Positions 51,665 through 60,509 of a DNA stretch of 64,000 nucleotides are shown here, one piece after another (position 1 is the first letter of the stretch; every line of letters begins with the position of its first letter). Source of the DNA: Streptomyces venezuelae ATCC 10712. GTDB taxonomy: Bacteria; Actinomycetota; Actinomycetes; Streptomycetales; Streptomycetaceae. Under the pieces are notes generated by a model that saw only the letters and a program-made list of their open reading frames with translations, ran no database searches and had not been told where the DNA came from. The translations under genes were made by a program, and so were the position numbers. The stretch lies in assembly GCF_008639165.1 (NCBI RefSeq), contig NZ_CP029197.1, positions 4,468,001 to 4,532,000 of the forward strand. The letters are read 5' to 3'.

Positions 51665-52440
51665 GGCCGGGGGCGTGGGCCGAGGGGCAGGGGGGCAGGG
51701 GGCAGGGGGCGAGGGCCGGGGCTGGTGGGCCGGTGGCCTGGCGGCCCGGTGGGCCGGTGGCCTCGCGGCCCCGGGGTTCGGCGGCCTGGCGGCCCGGGGG
51801 TTCGGCGGCCTGGCGACCTCGCGGCCCGGGGGGCCGACGGCCTTGCGGCTTCGCGGCCCGGGTGGCCCGTGGCCTGGCGGCCTCGCGTCCCGGGGGTCCG
51901 GCGACCTCGCGGCCTTGCGGCCTCGCGGCCCGGGTGGGCCGGTGGCCTGGCGGCCCGGCGGCCCGGCGGCCCGGGGGTCCGGCGGCCCGGGGGTCCGGCG
52001 GCCCGGGGGTCCGGCGGCCTTGCGGCCTCGCGGCCCGGGAGTCCGGCGACCTTGCGACCATGCGGCTTGCGACCTGCGACCTGCGACCTTGCGGCCTCGC
52101 GGCCCGGGGGTCCGGCGGCCTGTGGCCTGGCGGCCCGGGGGTCCGGCGGCCTGGCGGCCCGGGTGGGCCGGTGGCCTTGCGGCCCGCGGGCCTGCGGCCT
52201 TGCGGCCCGTGGCCCTGCGGCCTCGCGGCCCGGGGTCCGGCGACCTGGCGGCCTCGCGGCCCGGGTTGCCTGGCGGCCCGTGGCCCGGCGGCCTCGCGGC
52301 CCGGGGGTCCGGCGGCCTGGCCGCCTTGCGGGCCTCGCGGCCCGGGTGGGCCCGTGGCCTTGCGGCCTTGCGGCCTTGCGGCCTTGCGGCCTCGCGGCCG
52401 CCGGCCTCGGCGGCGCGGGGGTCCGGGGGCCCCGGCCGCC
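51665..52440. repeat. Large GC-rich minisatellite array
   Basis: About 780 bp of imperfect tandem repeats built from GGCGGCC(T/C)-type blocks such as GGCCTCGCGGCCCGGGGGTC, with period varying between about 8 and 27 bp. All frames are open for long distances on both strands, giving meaningless Pro/Gly/Arg-rich translations. It fills the gap 51601-52588 between the GNAT gene and the gbn-like cluster; no gene is supported here. Confidence 0.9.
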
Positions 52441-52588
52441 CGGTAGGGCAGTCGCCCGGTAGCCCCCGGTCGCGCTCGGCCGCCGCCGCCCGGCCCCGCC
52501 CGGCCCCGGCCCCCACCGTCGCGCTTCGGCATCGTCGCAGGTCCGCTCCCTGCCCTCCCTCCCCCTCCATCAGCGTCCCTGATTACAG

Positions 52589-52612
52589 TTGATACCTTCG
52601 TGAAGGTTTTTA
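52589..52612. promoter_or_regulatory. ARE-like operator upstream of the PLP decarboxylase
   Basis: ATACCTTC and GAAGGTTTT form an inverted repeat around GT, ending 12 bp before the ATG. The half site ATACCTTC recurs at the gbnR/afsA gap and before the flavoenzyme gene. Autoregulatory elements (ARE) of this kind bind ArpA/ScbR-type TetR repressors. Confidence 0.65.
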
Positions 52613-52624
52613 TTTCATGGGTCC

Positions 52625-54301
52625 ATGACCGCATCCACCAGCTCCACTCCGGAGCCGGCCCATCGGCCGGCTCGCCCCGGGGCCTACCCGGACGGCAGGA
52701 CACCCCTCGCTGACGCCGTGCTCGCAGTCGCCCGACGTGACATCGCCACGTTCCACGCGCTGCCGCTCTCGCACGGCCGGTCTATCCGCGACTCCCACAT
52801 GCGGGAGACCTACGAGGCGCTCTTCGGCGCCGCGCAGCTCGCGGCCGACGTGTCGTACAGCGGCACGATGCTCGACTCCTTCTTCCGGCCCCGAGGCCCG
52901 CTCCGCGAGGCCCAGCGGCTCGCCGCCCGCAGCTTCGGCGCCGACGCCACGTTCTTCCTGTCGGCCGGCACCAGCACCGCCAACCGGGTCGCCCTCACCG
53001 CCATGACCCGGCCCGGCTCCCGGGTGCTCGCCGACCGCTCCTGCCACCAGTCGGTGCACTTCGCGCTCAACTCCCTCGGCGTCTCCGTCGCCTACGCGCC
53101 GATGCAGCGCTGCTGCGAGGACTGCCCACGGACGTACGCCGACCTGCCCCGGCTCCTGGAGATGTTCCGCGCCGCCGCCGTCGAAGGCCGGCCCTACGAC
53201 ACCGTCGTCCTCTCCGCCGTCTCCTACGACGGTGTCCGCTACGACCTGCCGACCGTCCTCGCCGAACTCGCCGCCGTCCACCCGGGCGTCGCCGTCCTCG
53301 TCGACGAGGCCTGGGGCGCCGCGCACCGCTTCCACCCCCGGCTGCGCCCGCTCACCGCGCTGCACGCCGTCGAGACGCTGCGCGCCGCCGATCCCCGGTT
53401 CACCATGAACGTGGCCGTCACCCACTCCGCCCACAAGTCGATGTCGGCGCTCCGGCAAGGCTCGTACCTGCACCTCATCGGCGACGGCGAAGCCCGCGAA
53501 CGCACCGCGCAGGCCCTCTTCCAGCACCACACCACCTCACCCAGCTGGCCGGTGCTCGCCAGCCTCGACCTCGCCAGGCTCCAGGCCGAGACCGAGGGCG
53601 AGGCGCTCCTCGGGCGTTCCCTCGGGCTCGCCCGCACCCTGCGCGTCGAACTCGCCACCGACCCGAGGCTCTCGGCGTACCGCCCGCTCGGGCCCGACGG
53701 CCACCTCACCGACCCGGCGCAGCTGGTCAGCGACGATCCCACCCGGGTCCTCGTCGACATCAGCGCCCTCGGCATCACGGCGGCGGACTTCCGCCGGATG
53801 CTCTTCGACGAGTACGCGCTGTACGTGGCCCGGGAGAGCGGTGACGCCGTCCTCTTCCACATCCACATCGGGGTGGACGAGGCGACGCTGCTACGGCTCC
53901 TCGACGCGCTGCGCACGATCCAGCGCACGTACCGGAGCGCCTCCGAGGCCCTGGCGGCGGGGACCTCCGAGCACTTCATCATCGCGTACCCGCCCGGCAT
54001 CCCCATCACGGTGCCCGGCGAGAAGCTCTGCGAGCGGACGCTCAGTCAGATCGACACGCTCCGTTCCAGCGGCTGCGAGATCTACACCTTGCGGAACCCG
54101 ACCGTCTCGGCCGGTGCGCTCGCCGCGCAGGCGGCGGCGACGGGGGCCCTGCCGGTCCCCGCCGGCCACCTCGCCGCGCCGCCGCCCACCTCGGAGCGGC
54201 TCGCGGGCGCGGCCGCCGCGGTCTCGGCGGCGGGCACGACCGCCGCGACGGTCTCGGCCGCCGCGGCCACGGCCGTCGCCACCGCGGTGGCCACCAGCTG
54301 A
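52625..54301 (+). CDS. gbnA: PLP-dependent amino-acid decarboxylase (gaburedin GbnA-like)
   Basis: 558-residue Orn/Lys/Arg decarboxylase-family PLP enzyme, fold type I. It likely decarboxylates an acidic or basic amino acid; if orthologous to GbnA, L-glutamate to GABA. Seen are FFLSAGTSTANRVALTAMTR, the His stack SCHQSVHFAL, DEAWGAAHRFHP, and the Schiff-base Lys in THSAHKSMSALRQGSYLH. A C-terminal domain (HFIIAYPPGIPITVPGEKL) is typical, then an Ala/Thr-rich low-complexity tail of about 60 residues. The N-terminal response-regulator-like domain of long E. coli homologues is absent. First gene of a gbnA-gbnB-gbnC-like operon behind an ARE site. Symbol given from memory of the S. venezuelae locus. 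Confidence 0.82.
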   Translation: MTASTSSTPEPAHRPARPGAYPDGRTPLADAVLAVARRDIATFHALPLSHGRSIRDSHMRETYEALFGAAQLAADVSYSGTMLDSFFRPRGPLREAQRLAARSFGADATFFLSAGTSTANRVALTAMTRPGSRVLADRSCHQSVHFALNSLGVSVAYAPMQRCCEDCPRTYADLPRLLEMFRAAAVEGRPYDTVVLSAVSYDGVRYDLPTVLAELAAVHPGVAVLVDEAWGAAHRFHPRLRPLTALHAVETLRAADPRFTMNVAVTHSAHKSMSALRQGSYLHLIGDGEARERTAQALFQHHTTSPSWPVLASLDLARLQAETEGEALLGRSLGLARTLRVELATDPRLSAYRPLGPDGHLTDPAQLVSDDPTRVLVDISALGITAADFRRMLFDEYALYVARESGDAVLFHIHIGVDEATLLRLLDALRTIQRTYRSASEALAAGTSEHFIIAYPPGIPITVPGEKLCERTLSQIDTLRSSGCEIYTLRNPTVSAGALAAQAAATGALPVPAGHLAAPPPTSERLAGAAAAVSAAGTTAATVSAAAATAVATAVATS

Positions 54302-54560
54302 CCACACCTCACCTCCCGGCTCCACCCCCGGCGCAGGCGTCGGCTCGACCCCGAGTCCCGCGCCAGTTCCACCGGCTCCGGCGCCAGTTCCGCCCGGCTC
54401 CACCCGCGCTCCGATGCCGGCTCCACCCCGGCTCCCGCGCCAGTTCCACCCGGCTCGGCTGCGCTCCACCCCGGCTCCACCCGCGCTCCGGCGCCCGCTC
54501 CACCCCGGCAGCGATCCCGGCGCCGGTCGTCCCCACTCCGCCGCGCCACTCCGCCTCCGA
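54302..54560. repeat. GC-rich minisatellite between gbnA- and gbnB-like genes
   Basis: Imperfect repeats of units such as CCGGCTCCACCC, GCGCCAGTTCCACC and CGCGCTCCG with a period of roughly 20-40 bp. The array fills the 285-bp gap up to the GAGGGAGAA ribosome-binding site of the next gene. Confidence 0.8.
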
Positions 54561-54586
54561 TCCCGACTTCGAGGGAGAACACCTCC

Positions 54587-56185
54587 ATGATCAAGATCGC
54601 GGACATCCGTAAGCACGCCACCCGCTGGCCCCAGCGCGTCGCCGTCGTCGACGGCGAGACCCGTATGACCTGGGCGAGCTTCTCCGACAAGGTCAGCCGC
54701 GTGTCCTGCGCCATCCAGGACTTGCTGCCCGAGACCCGGCCCGCCCGGGCCGTGTTCCTCGCCGAGAACAGCTGGGAGCTGGTCGTCTCCATGGCCGCCG
54801 TCAGCTCGCTCGGCATCCCCTGCGTCGGGCTCGACTACACCGCCGGCCCCGTCGCCACCCGCGCGGCGCTCGACCAGCTGGAACCGACCGTCGTGATCAC
54901 CTCGCGGGCCCACCGCGCCCTCCTGGAGGAGTGCGGCTGGCCGAACGGCAGAGACATACTCGACATATTCCTCGACAGCGAGCCCGTCGGCCTGCCCGAC
55001 GGCCAGACCGTCTCGGTCAGCTTCACCGACCTCCTCGTCTCGGCGCCCGGCGACCCCCAGCCGGTCGAGCAGCCCTTCGAGGCCTTCTCCTTCACCTCCG
55101 GCACCAGCGGCGTGCCCAAGATGGTCGTCCGCCGGACCTCCTTCGAGGCCCGCCGCTTCGCCGATCTCGTCGACCAGTACGCCTTCGACGAGGAGGACGT
55201 CCACCTGGTCACCGTGCCGCTCTACCACGCCTCCGGGCCCGGCTGGGCGCGCATCTTCCTCACCCTGGGCGGCACCGTCGTTCTCGGCCCGCACGACGAC
55301 GCCGGGGAGCTCATCCGCATCATCCAGGACGAGGGCGTCTCCACCACCCTCATGGTGCCGCCCGTCCTCGCCCGGGTCGTCGCCCACCCCGACTCCGAGC
55401 ACCTGCACAAGACGTCCCGGCTGCACTTCGTCCTCTCCGGCGGCCGGCACCTCAACCGCTGGGTCATCAACAACGCCTGGGACCGTCTCGGCCCCGTCCT
55501 CCACCTCTACTACGGGACCACCGAGACCGGCGTGAACGTCATGATCGGACCCGAGGAGCTGCACGTGGCTCCCTGCCGTTCCGGCCGTCCCATGCCCGGC
55601 AACACCGTCGTCGTCCTGGACGCCGAGAACCGCCCGCTCCCCAAGGGCAGCCGCGGCCGGGTCGCCATAGCGAGCTACCAGCTGATGGACAGTTACGCGA
55701 CCAGCGAGCCCGACTTCATGACGCTCGACTACGGCGGCCGCACCCAGCGGTTCCTGCTCACCGGCGACAGCGGGCTCGTCGACGAGGCGGGCCGGCTCGA
55801 ACTCACCGGCCGCAACGACGGCGTCGCCAAGGCCGAGGCGGGCAAGCCGCTCGACGTCAACATCTTCGGGCTCGAAGCCGACCTGATGGACCTGCCCTGC
55901 GTCCGCGAGACGGCCGTCCTGCGGACCAGTCTCCCCGGCGCCGGCGAGGTGCTCGTCGTGCCCTTCACGCCGGTCGCGCCCGAACGCCAGGAGAGCGGCT
56001 ACCGGGCGGTCAGCGCCGCCTGCGCCCGCCGCGTGCCCTGCCTCCCGGCGTACGTGGTGCCCGTCGACGCCATCCCGTACAGCCCCACCGGCAAGGTCCG
56101 GGCGGCCCAGCTCCTGGAGTCGGTCCTCCCGCTCCTGGACATCCGGCCGGCGGACGAGCGCGAGGCGGAGACGGTCGGGGTCTGA
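54587..56185 (+). CDS. gbnB: AMP-forming ligase/acyl-CoA synthetase-like enzyme (GbnB-like)
   Basis: 532-residue ANL-superfamily adenylating enzyme. Core motifs: A3 FTSGTSGVPKMVVRR, A4-like VPLYHASGPGW, A5 YYGTTETGVNV, A7 LLTGDSGLV, A8 RLELTGRNDGVAKAEAGKPL (partly atypical), and A10 Lys in YSPTGKVRA. No carrier-protein domain is attached. If the locus is gaburedin-like, it would activate a carboxylate or carbamate to build the GABA urea bond; this is from memory of that pathway. ATG at 54587 has GAGGGAGAA upstream. Same strand and operon as the decarboxylase. Confidence 0.82.
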   Translation: MIKIADIRKHATRWPQRVAVVDGETRMTWASFSDKVSRVSCAIQDLLPETRPARAVFLAENSWELVVSMAAVSSLGIPCVGLDYTAGPVATRAALDQLEPTVVITSRAHRALLEECGWPNGRDILDIFLDSEPVGLPDGQTVSVSFTDLLVSAPGDPQPVEQPFEAFSFTSGTSGVPKMVVRRTSFEARRFADLVDQYAFDEEDVHLVTVPLYHASGPGWARIFLTLGGTVVLGPHDDAGELIRIIQDEGVSTTLMVPPVLARVVAHPDSEHLHKTSRLHFVLSGGRHLNRWVINNAWDRLGPVLHLYYGTTETGVNVMIGPEELHVAPCRSGRPMPGNTVVVLDAENRPLPKGSRGRVAIASYQLMDSYATSEPDFMTLDYGGRTQRFLLTGDSGLVDEAGRLELTGRNDGVAKAEAGKPLDVNIFGLEADLMDLPCVRETAVLRTSLPGAGEVLVVPFTPVAPERQESGYRAVSAACARRVPCLPAYVVPVDAIPYSPTGKVRAAQLLESVLPLLDIRPADEREAETVGV

Positions 56186-56187
56186 CC

Positions 56188-56275
56188 CGGCCGCCCCCGC
56201 CGACCCGTCCGACCCGCAGACCCGGCCGACCCGTCCGACCCGCCGACCGGCCGACCCCGCCGACCGGTGGACCTT
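56188..56275. repeat. Short GACCCG-type repeat tract
   Basis: Tandem GACCCGTCC, GACCCGC and GACCGG units follow the AMP-ligase stop. The gap continues as Pro-coding-like GC sequence without a gene to 56422. Confidence 0.7.
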
Positions 56276-56422
56276 GCCCGGTCGTCGTTCCTGGCCCCCG
56301 GCCGGCGGACCCCCTTCCCGCCGGCCGGCCCTCCCTCCTCGGATTCCCCGCCTCACCCCCGTAGCCCTACCTCCCCTTCCCCTCCTCAACTCCCAGCCGG
56401 AACAGGCCTGACAGGAAGAGTC

Positions 56423-57487
56423 ATGAACAGTCAGAACACGTACACGCGAGGCGTCCTTCTCTGCCTCCTGGCCACGGTGTCCTGGGGCGCGATGTTCCCC
56501 CTCATGGATTCCACCCTCCAGCACATCGACCCGTTCACCTTCACGGTCATGCGGTACACCATCGCCGGCGCGATGTTCCTGGTCTTCCTGCGGATGCGCG
56601 AGGGGCGGGAGGGGCTGCGCCTGAAGGGCGAACGCATCGGCCTGGCCTGGCTGTTCGGCACCGCCGGGTTCGCGGGCTTCCAGTTCCTGGTCTTCTTCGG
56701 GCAGGACCTCATCGGCGCCCGGGGCGCGCTCAACGCCTCGATCATGATGGCGACCATGCCCATGATGGGCTTCCTGGTGAACTGGGTCATGAAGAAGGTC
56801 GTCCCGCCGAAGTTCTCGCTCGTCTTCATCGCGATGTCCTTCGTCGGCACCATCCTGGTCGTCTCCAACGGCGACATCGGCTCCCTGATCGCCTCCCCGA
56901 AGGAGGCGGGCGCCGACGCCCTGCTGCTCTTCGCCGCGCTGTGCTGGGTCGTCTACACGTCGGGTGCGAGCTACTTCCCGACCTGGTCCCCGATCAAGTA
57001 CACGGCGATCACGACGGTCCTCGGGCTCGCGAGCGCCACCGTGATCACGGCGGTCATCCTGGCGGCCGGCGGGGTGCCGGTCCCGACGGCGGGTGCCGTG
57101 GGCACGATCCTTCCGCAGCTGGCGTACATGAGCGTCATCGCCGGCTTCGTGGGTGTGCTCGGCTGGAACTTCGGCAACCGCTACCTCGGCCCGCTCAACG
57201 GCGTCCTGTTCATGGACGTGGTGCCGGTGACCGCCTTCGTGATCTCCGCCCTGACGGGGGTCGTCCCGGCCGGCGTGCAGATCGTCGGCGCCTCGCTCAC
57301 GGCGGCGGCGCTGGTCTTCAACAACCTGTACCTGCGGCGCATCGCCAAGGCCGCCCCCGCCGCGTCCCCGGCGCCCGCCGCGTCCGGACCGTCCGTCGGC
57401 TCGTCTTCCGGTACGTCCTCCGGTACGGCCTCCGGTTCGGGTTCCGCTTCCGCTCCCGCGCCGGTCGGGTCGGGCACCAGGTCCTGA
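56423..57487 (+). CDS. gbnC: EamA-type exporter (GbnC-like)
   Basis: 354-residue drug/metabolite transporter with ten membrane segments: GVLLCLLATVSWGAMFPLMD, FTFTVMRYTIAGAMFLVFLR, ALNASIMMATMPMMGFLVNW, ALCWVVYTSGASYFP, NRYLGPLNGVLFMDVVPVTA and VQIVGASLTAAALVFNNLYL. A Ser/Gly/Ala-rich cytoplasmic tail of about 50 residues ends it. ATG at 56423 has AGGAAGAG upstream. It is the third gene of the cluster and probably exports its product. Confidence 0.85.
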   Translation: MNSQNTYTRGVLLCLLATVSWGAMFPLMDSTLQHIDPFTFTVMRYTIAGAMFLVFLRMREGREGLRLKGERIGLAWLFGTAGFAGFQFLVFFGQDLIGARGALNASIMMATMPMMGFLVNWVMKKVVPPKFSLVFIAMSFVGTILVVSNGDIGSLIASPKEAGADALLLFAALCWVVYTSGASYFPTWSPIKYTAITTVLGLASATVITAVILAAGGVPVPTAGAVGTILPQLAYMSVIAGFVGVLGWNFGNRYLGPLNGVLFMDVVPVTAFVISALTGVVPAGVQIVGASLTAAALVFNNLYLRRIAKAAPAASPAPAASGPSVGSSSGTSSGTASGSGSASAPAPVGSGTRS

Positions 57488-57533
57488 CGCCCCGACCCGT
57501 ACGGCCCGGGTGCGCGTCCCCGGGAACGCCTAT

Positions 57534-57573
57534 GGCGTGGCCTCCCACACCTCGTGGGGGGCCACGCCGTTTT
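57534..57573. terminator. Bidirectional hairpin terminator with T run
   Basis: GGCGTGGCC and GGCCACGCC form a 9-bp stem with an inner CCCAC/GTGGG stem, followed by GTTTTCC. It lies between the convergent gbnC-like and TetR genes. Confidence 0.8.
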
Positions 57574-57602
57574 CCGGTCCCGCGCGGTGGCCTGGCGGCC
57601 GA

Positions 57603-58205
57603 TCAGCGGCGCAGGCCTTCGAGGAGGACGGTGCGCAGCTCCTCGTACCGCTCGGTGAGGTCCGAGCGGCCGCTGAGGACGTCGGAGATGTGCTGCATGC
57701 CGAAGAAGGCGGAGACGAGGACGCGGGCCGCGGCGCGGGGTTCCACTCCGTCCCGCAGTTGTCCCGCGTCCCGGGCTTCGGCGATGAGGCGGGTGAGGTA
57801 GTCCTCCCAGCCGACGTACGGCTCCGGGAGCTCGGCGTCGATGAGGGCGCGCTCGATCTGGAGCCGGGCGCCGGCCTGGACGACGATGTCCCGCGCGAAC
57901 GCCCGGGTGACCGTGTCGAGGACGGCGGTGAGCATGTCGAACGGCTCCGCGTGGTCGCCCTCGGCGCCCTTGAGGATCTCGGGCCAGCGGGCGTAGTGCT
58001 CCTGGACGACCGCGACGGCGAGGGCCTCCTTGTTCGTGTAGTGGAAGTACACCGCGCCCTTGGTCATCTCGGCGCGCTCGGCCACGTCCTGCAGGGTGAC
58101 GGTCGCGTAGCCGCGCTCCGCGAAGAGCTCGGCCGCCGACTGGAGGATGTGCACCTTCGTACGCCGGGCGCGCTCCTGCTTCGGTTGGCTTCGGGGTGTC
58201 GCCAT
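57603..58205 (-). CDS. gbnR: TetR-family ArpA/ScbR-type repressor (GbnR-like)
   Basis: 200-residue TetR repressor. HTH: KVHILQSAAELFAERGYATV, TLQDVAERAEMTKGAVYFHY and TNKEALAVAVVQEH, highly typical of gamma-butyrolactone receptor-like proteins (ArpA, MmfR, ScbR). The ligand domain includes ARLQIERALIDAELPEPYVG and ISDVLSGRSDLTERYEELRT. ATG at 58205. It is divergent from the AfsA homologue with an ARE-like palindrome in the 121-bp gap. It should repress the biosynthetic operon and the signal synthase until the small-molecule ligand binds. Confidence 0.87.
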   Translation of the reverse strand: MATPRSQPKQERARRTKVHILQSAAELFAERGYATVTLQDVAERAEMTKGAVYFHYTNKEALAVAVVQEHYARWPEILKGAEGDHAEPFDMLTAVLDTVTRAFARDIVVQAGARLQIERALIDAELPEPYVGWEDYLTRLIAEARDAGQLRDGVEPRAAARVLVSAFFGMQHISDVLSGRSDLTERYEELRTVLLEGLRR

Positions 58206-58237
58206 GCCTGTCCGCCTCTCTCGTTCGTATGCCTTGC

Positions 58238-58261
58238 AATATACATTCTCGAAGGTATATT
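58238..58261. promoter_or_regulatory. ARE-like palindrome between gbnR-like and afsA-like genes
   Basis: AATATACATTC and GAAGGTATATT are near-complementary arms (24 bp in all, two mismatched pairs). The reverse strand carries the ATACCTTC half site seen before the decarboxylase gene. The site is AT-rich against its surroundings and lies 33 bp from gbnR and 66 bp from the AfsA gene. Confidence 0.75.
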
Positions 58262-58326
58262 TCTTGCTGCCGAGGGGCCGCCGAGGTCCCTCGTCGCAAC
58301 GATGATTCACCTTGAGGGGGAAAAGG

Positions 58327-59364
58327 ATGTCCATCGGTGTGCTGCAGACCGTATTGCCTCTTGAGCCGCTTGAGCCCCTGGAGTCACTGGAGTCTCTCGT
58401 GCGGGAGGCCAAGGACGGCCTCAGCTTCGACCGAACGATCTCCCGACGGCTCGTCCACCGCGCCTCGGTGACGGAGGTCTTCCTCACCGACGCGGCCGTC
58501 GCCGGCGCGGACCGCTTCCTGATCGGGGCCCAACTGCCCCGCAACCACGCCCTGTACCGCCCGGAGGAGACCGGGCAGTGCGACTTCATGCTCCTCGTCG
58601 AGACCGTGCGGCAGGCCGGGATCTACCTGAGCCACCGGCACTACGACGTGCCGCTCGGCCACCACTTCATCTTCAAGGCCCTGTCGCTGCACATCAGCGA
58701 CCCGGCCGCGCTCCGGGTCGGCGCCGGACCGCTCGCGGTGGTCCTCGACGTGAACGTCGCCACGCCGGGCGGACGGACGGCCGGCATCCCCGGCGCGCGC
58801 AACCCGCGGCGCTTCGACGCCCGCTTCGACATGGTGATCGAGGTCGGCGGACGGGAGTGCGCCCGCGCCTCCGCCGGGGTGACCGTGATCGACGGGGTGC
58901 GGTACGCCCGCCTCCGGCAGCGGGGCCGTACCGAGGGGACCGTGTCGGCCCGCCCGTCCGCGTACGAGGGAACCGCGCCCGCCCGCCCGTCCGCGTACGA
59001 GAGGAAGGGCGGGGCCCCCGGCGACGGACGGGGCGTGCTGCGCCCCGCGCCGGGGACGGCGATACGGCCGGCCGGCACCGGCGAGTGGCGGCTGCACGTC
59101 GACCCCACGCACCCCGGGTACTTCGAGCACCCGTCGGACCACGTCCCCGGGATGCTCCTCCTGGAAGCCTTCCGGCAGGCCGCCCTCGAACTCTGTGGAG
59201 GGACCGTACTGGCCTCCCTGGAAGCCGAGTTCGCGGTGTTCGGGGAGCTGGGCGAGGCGGTGACCGTCCAAGCGGCGGCGACGACCGCGGGGGACGGCCG
59301 GATGCGGCTGTCGGCGACCCAGGGAGGTCGCGTGCTCGCGACGGCGGGGGCCCGCCGCGCGTGA
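58327..59364 (+). CDS. AfsA-type butyrolactone/furan signal synthase
   Basis: 345-residue AfsA-family protein with two hotdog-like repeats. Landmarks are FDRTISRRLVHRASVTEVFL, ADRFLIGAQLPRNHALYRPE, LLVETVRQAGIYLSHRHYDV, GHHFIFKALS in repeat one, then LHVDPTHPGYFEHPSDHVPG and MLLLEAFRQAALELCGGTVL in repeat two. AfsA proteins condense a beta-ketoacyl thioester with dihydroxyacetone phosphate in hormone biosynthesis. An inserted linker (about 205-240) carries a short duplication, ARPSAYEG/ARPSAYER. ATG at 58327 has GAGGGGGAAAAGG upstream. With the nearby HAD phosphatase it can form a partial MmfL/MmfP-like pathway. Confidence 0.9.
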   Translation: MSIGVLQTVLPLEPLEPLESLESLVREAKDGLSFDRTISRRLVHRASVTEVFLTDAAVAGADRFLIGAQLPRNHALYRPEETGQCDFMLLVETVRQAGIYLSHRHYDVPLGHHFIFKALSLHISDPAALRVGAGPLAVVLDVNVATPGGRTAGIPGARNPRRFDARFDMVIEVGGRECARASAGVTVIDGVRYARLRQRGRTEGTVSARPSAYEGTAPARPSAYERKGGAPGDGRGVLRPAPGTAIRPAGTGEWRLHVDPTHPGYFEHPSDHVPGMLLLEAFRQAALELCGGTVLASLEAEFAVFGELGEAVTVQAAATTAGDGRMRLSATQGGRVLATAGARRA

Positions 59365-59397
59365 GGGCCGGAGGCGCGACCCGAAGGACGAACGGAC

Positions 59398-59430
59398 CGA
59401 CGTAGAGGCGTAGAGACGTAGAGACGTAGA
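59398..59430 (+). repeat. 10-bp tandem repeat before the LysR fragment
   Basis: About three copies of GACGTAGAGA run into the AAGGAAAGAG ribosome-binding site of the LysR-like gene, between it and the AfsA gene. Confidence 0.6.
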
Positions 59431-59442
59431 AAGGAAAGAGCG

Positions 59443-59739
59443 ATGGAACTCCAGCACTTACGGGCCTTCCGCGAAGTGGCCCGAGAACTCAGCTTCACCC
59501 GCGCGGCGCACAACCTGCACTACTCCCAGCCCGCCGTGACCGCGCAGATCAAGGGCCTGGAAGAGGACATGGGGGCGTCGCTGTTCCAGCGGCGCGGCAA
59601 CCGCTCCGTGGAACTGACGCCGGCCGGGGCGCGCCTGCGTCCGCTGGCGGAACAGATCCTGGAACTGGTCGACACCGCCCAGCACGAGATCGCGGGCCCG
59701 GTCGGCGCCGGCGGCCGGGCCAGAGGGGGCAGAGCATGA
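59443..59739 (+). CDS. LysR DNA-binding-domain-only protein
   Basis: 98-residue protein equal to the N-terminal HTH and linker helix of a LysR regulator: MELQHLRAFREVARELSFTR, NLHYSQPAVTAQIKGLEEDM and LFQRRGNRSVELTPAGARLR. The effector domain of about 200 residues is absent; a Gly/Ala/Arg tail replaces it. ATG at 59443 has AAGGAAAGAG upstream. Its TGA overlaps the ATG of the HAD gene (ATGA at 59736), a translational coupling that argues it is a maintained gene rather than random debris. Confidence 0.75.
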   Translation: MELQHLRAFREVARELSFTRAAHNLHYSQPAVTAQIKGLEEDMGASLFQRRGNRSVELTPAGARLRPLAEQILELVDTAQHEIAGPVGAGGRARGGRA

Positions 59740-60509
59740 GCATCGCTCCCGGCCGCGCCGCGTTCTTCGACGTCGACGAGACCCTGATCACCTGCAAGAG
59801 CATGGCCTGCGTCCTCGCCCGCTTCTGGGGGCGCGGCGAAGTGGCCGCCCGCAGGTTCGCCGCGGCGCACGCCGAACTCCGGCGCATGATCCGCGAGGGC
59901 GTGCCCCGCGAGCAGGTGAACCGAACCTTCTTCCGTTTCCTGGCCGGCAGCCACCTCGACGACCTGGAGACCTGCGGACAGGAGTGGTACGAGAAGGCCC
60001 GCACCGGCGGACTCCTCCACACCCCCGTGTACGAGGCGCTCCGACGCCACGCCGGCGCCGGCGACCTCGTCGTCCTCGTCTCCGGAGCCTTCTCCGCCTG
60101 CCTGGAGCCGCTGGCCCGCGACATCGGCGCCGACCTCGTCGTGTGCACCGTGCCCGAGGTGACCTCGGAGGGAGTGCTCACCGGGGAACTGGTCGGCCCG
60201 CCGATGCTCGGCGAGGCGAAGGGCGAGGCGGCCCGCCGGATCATGACGGCCTTCGGGCTCGGGCCCGAGGAGTGTTTCGCGTACGCCGACGACGAGAGCG
60301 ACCTGCCGCTGCTGCGCTCCGTCGGTCACCCGGTCCTCGTCGGCGACGGACCGGTCTCCGCACCGCCCTCCGAGACGGCGGGCTGGTCCTGGCTCCCGGG
60401 CCCCGCGCCCGCCGCGGCGCCTTCGGCCCCGGCGCCCGCTCCGGGCCGGCCCTCGGCCGCGCGCACGGCCGCGGCGACCGCCCGCAGGCCGGTGACGCAG
60501 GCGGCCTGA
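59736..60509 (+). CDS. HAD-IB family phosphatase (MmfP/SerB-like)
   Basis: 257-residue HAD-IB phosphatase. Motif I is AAFFDVDETLITCKSM, motif II DLVVLVSGAFSACLEPLARD, motif III near LGEAKGEAARRIM, and motif IV CFAYADDESDLPLL. In methylenomycin-furan-type loci a HAD phosphatase (MmfP) dephosphorylates the AfsA-derived furan phosphate, so the same step is likely here. The last about 55 residues are Pro/Ala-rich. It is coupled by a 4-bp overlap to the LysR-like gene and follows the AfsA homologue on the same strand. Confidence 0.85.
   Translation: MSIAPGRAAFFDVDETLITCKSMACVLARFWGRGEVAARRFAAAHAELRRMIREGVPREQVNRTFFRFLAGSHLDDLETCGQEWYEKARTGGLLHTPVYEALRRHAGAGDLVVLVSGAFSACLEPLARDIGADLVVCTVPEVTSEGVLTGELVGPPMLGEAKGEAARRIMTAFGLGPEECFAYADDESDLPLLRSVGHPVLVGDGPVSAPPSETAGWSWLPGPAPAAAPSAPAPAPGRPSAARTAAATARRPVTQAA

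Noticed and set aside
51665..52440. Possible CRISPR array or repeat protein
   Set aside because: Repeat units are short, degenerate and contiguous with no unique spacers, and translations are simple Pro/Gly/Arg strings in all frames. It is a minisatellite.
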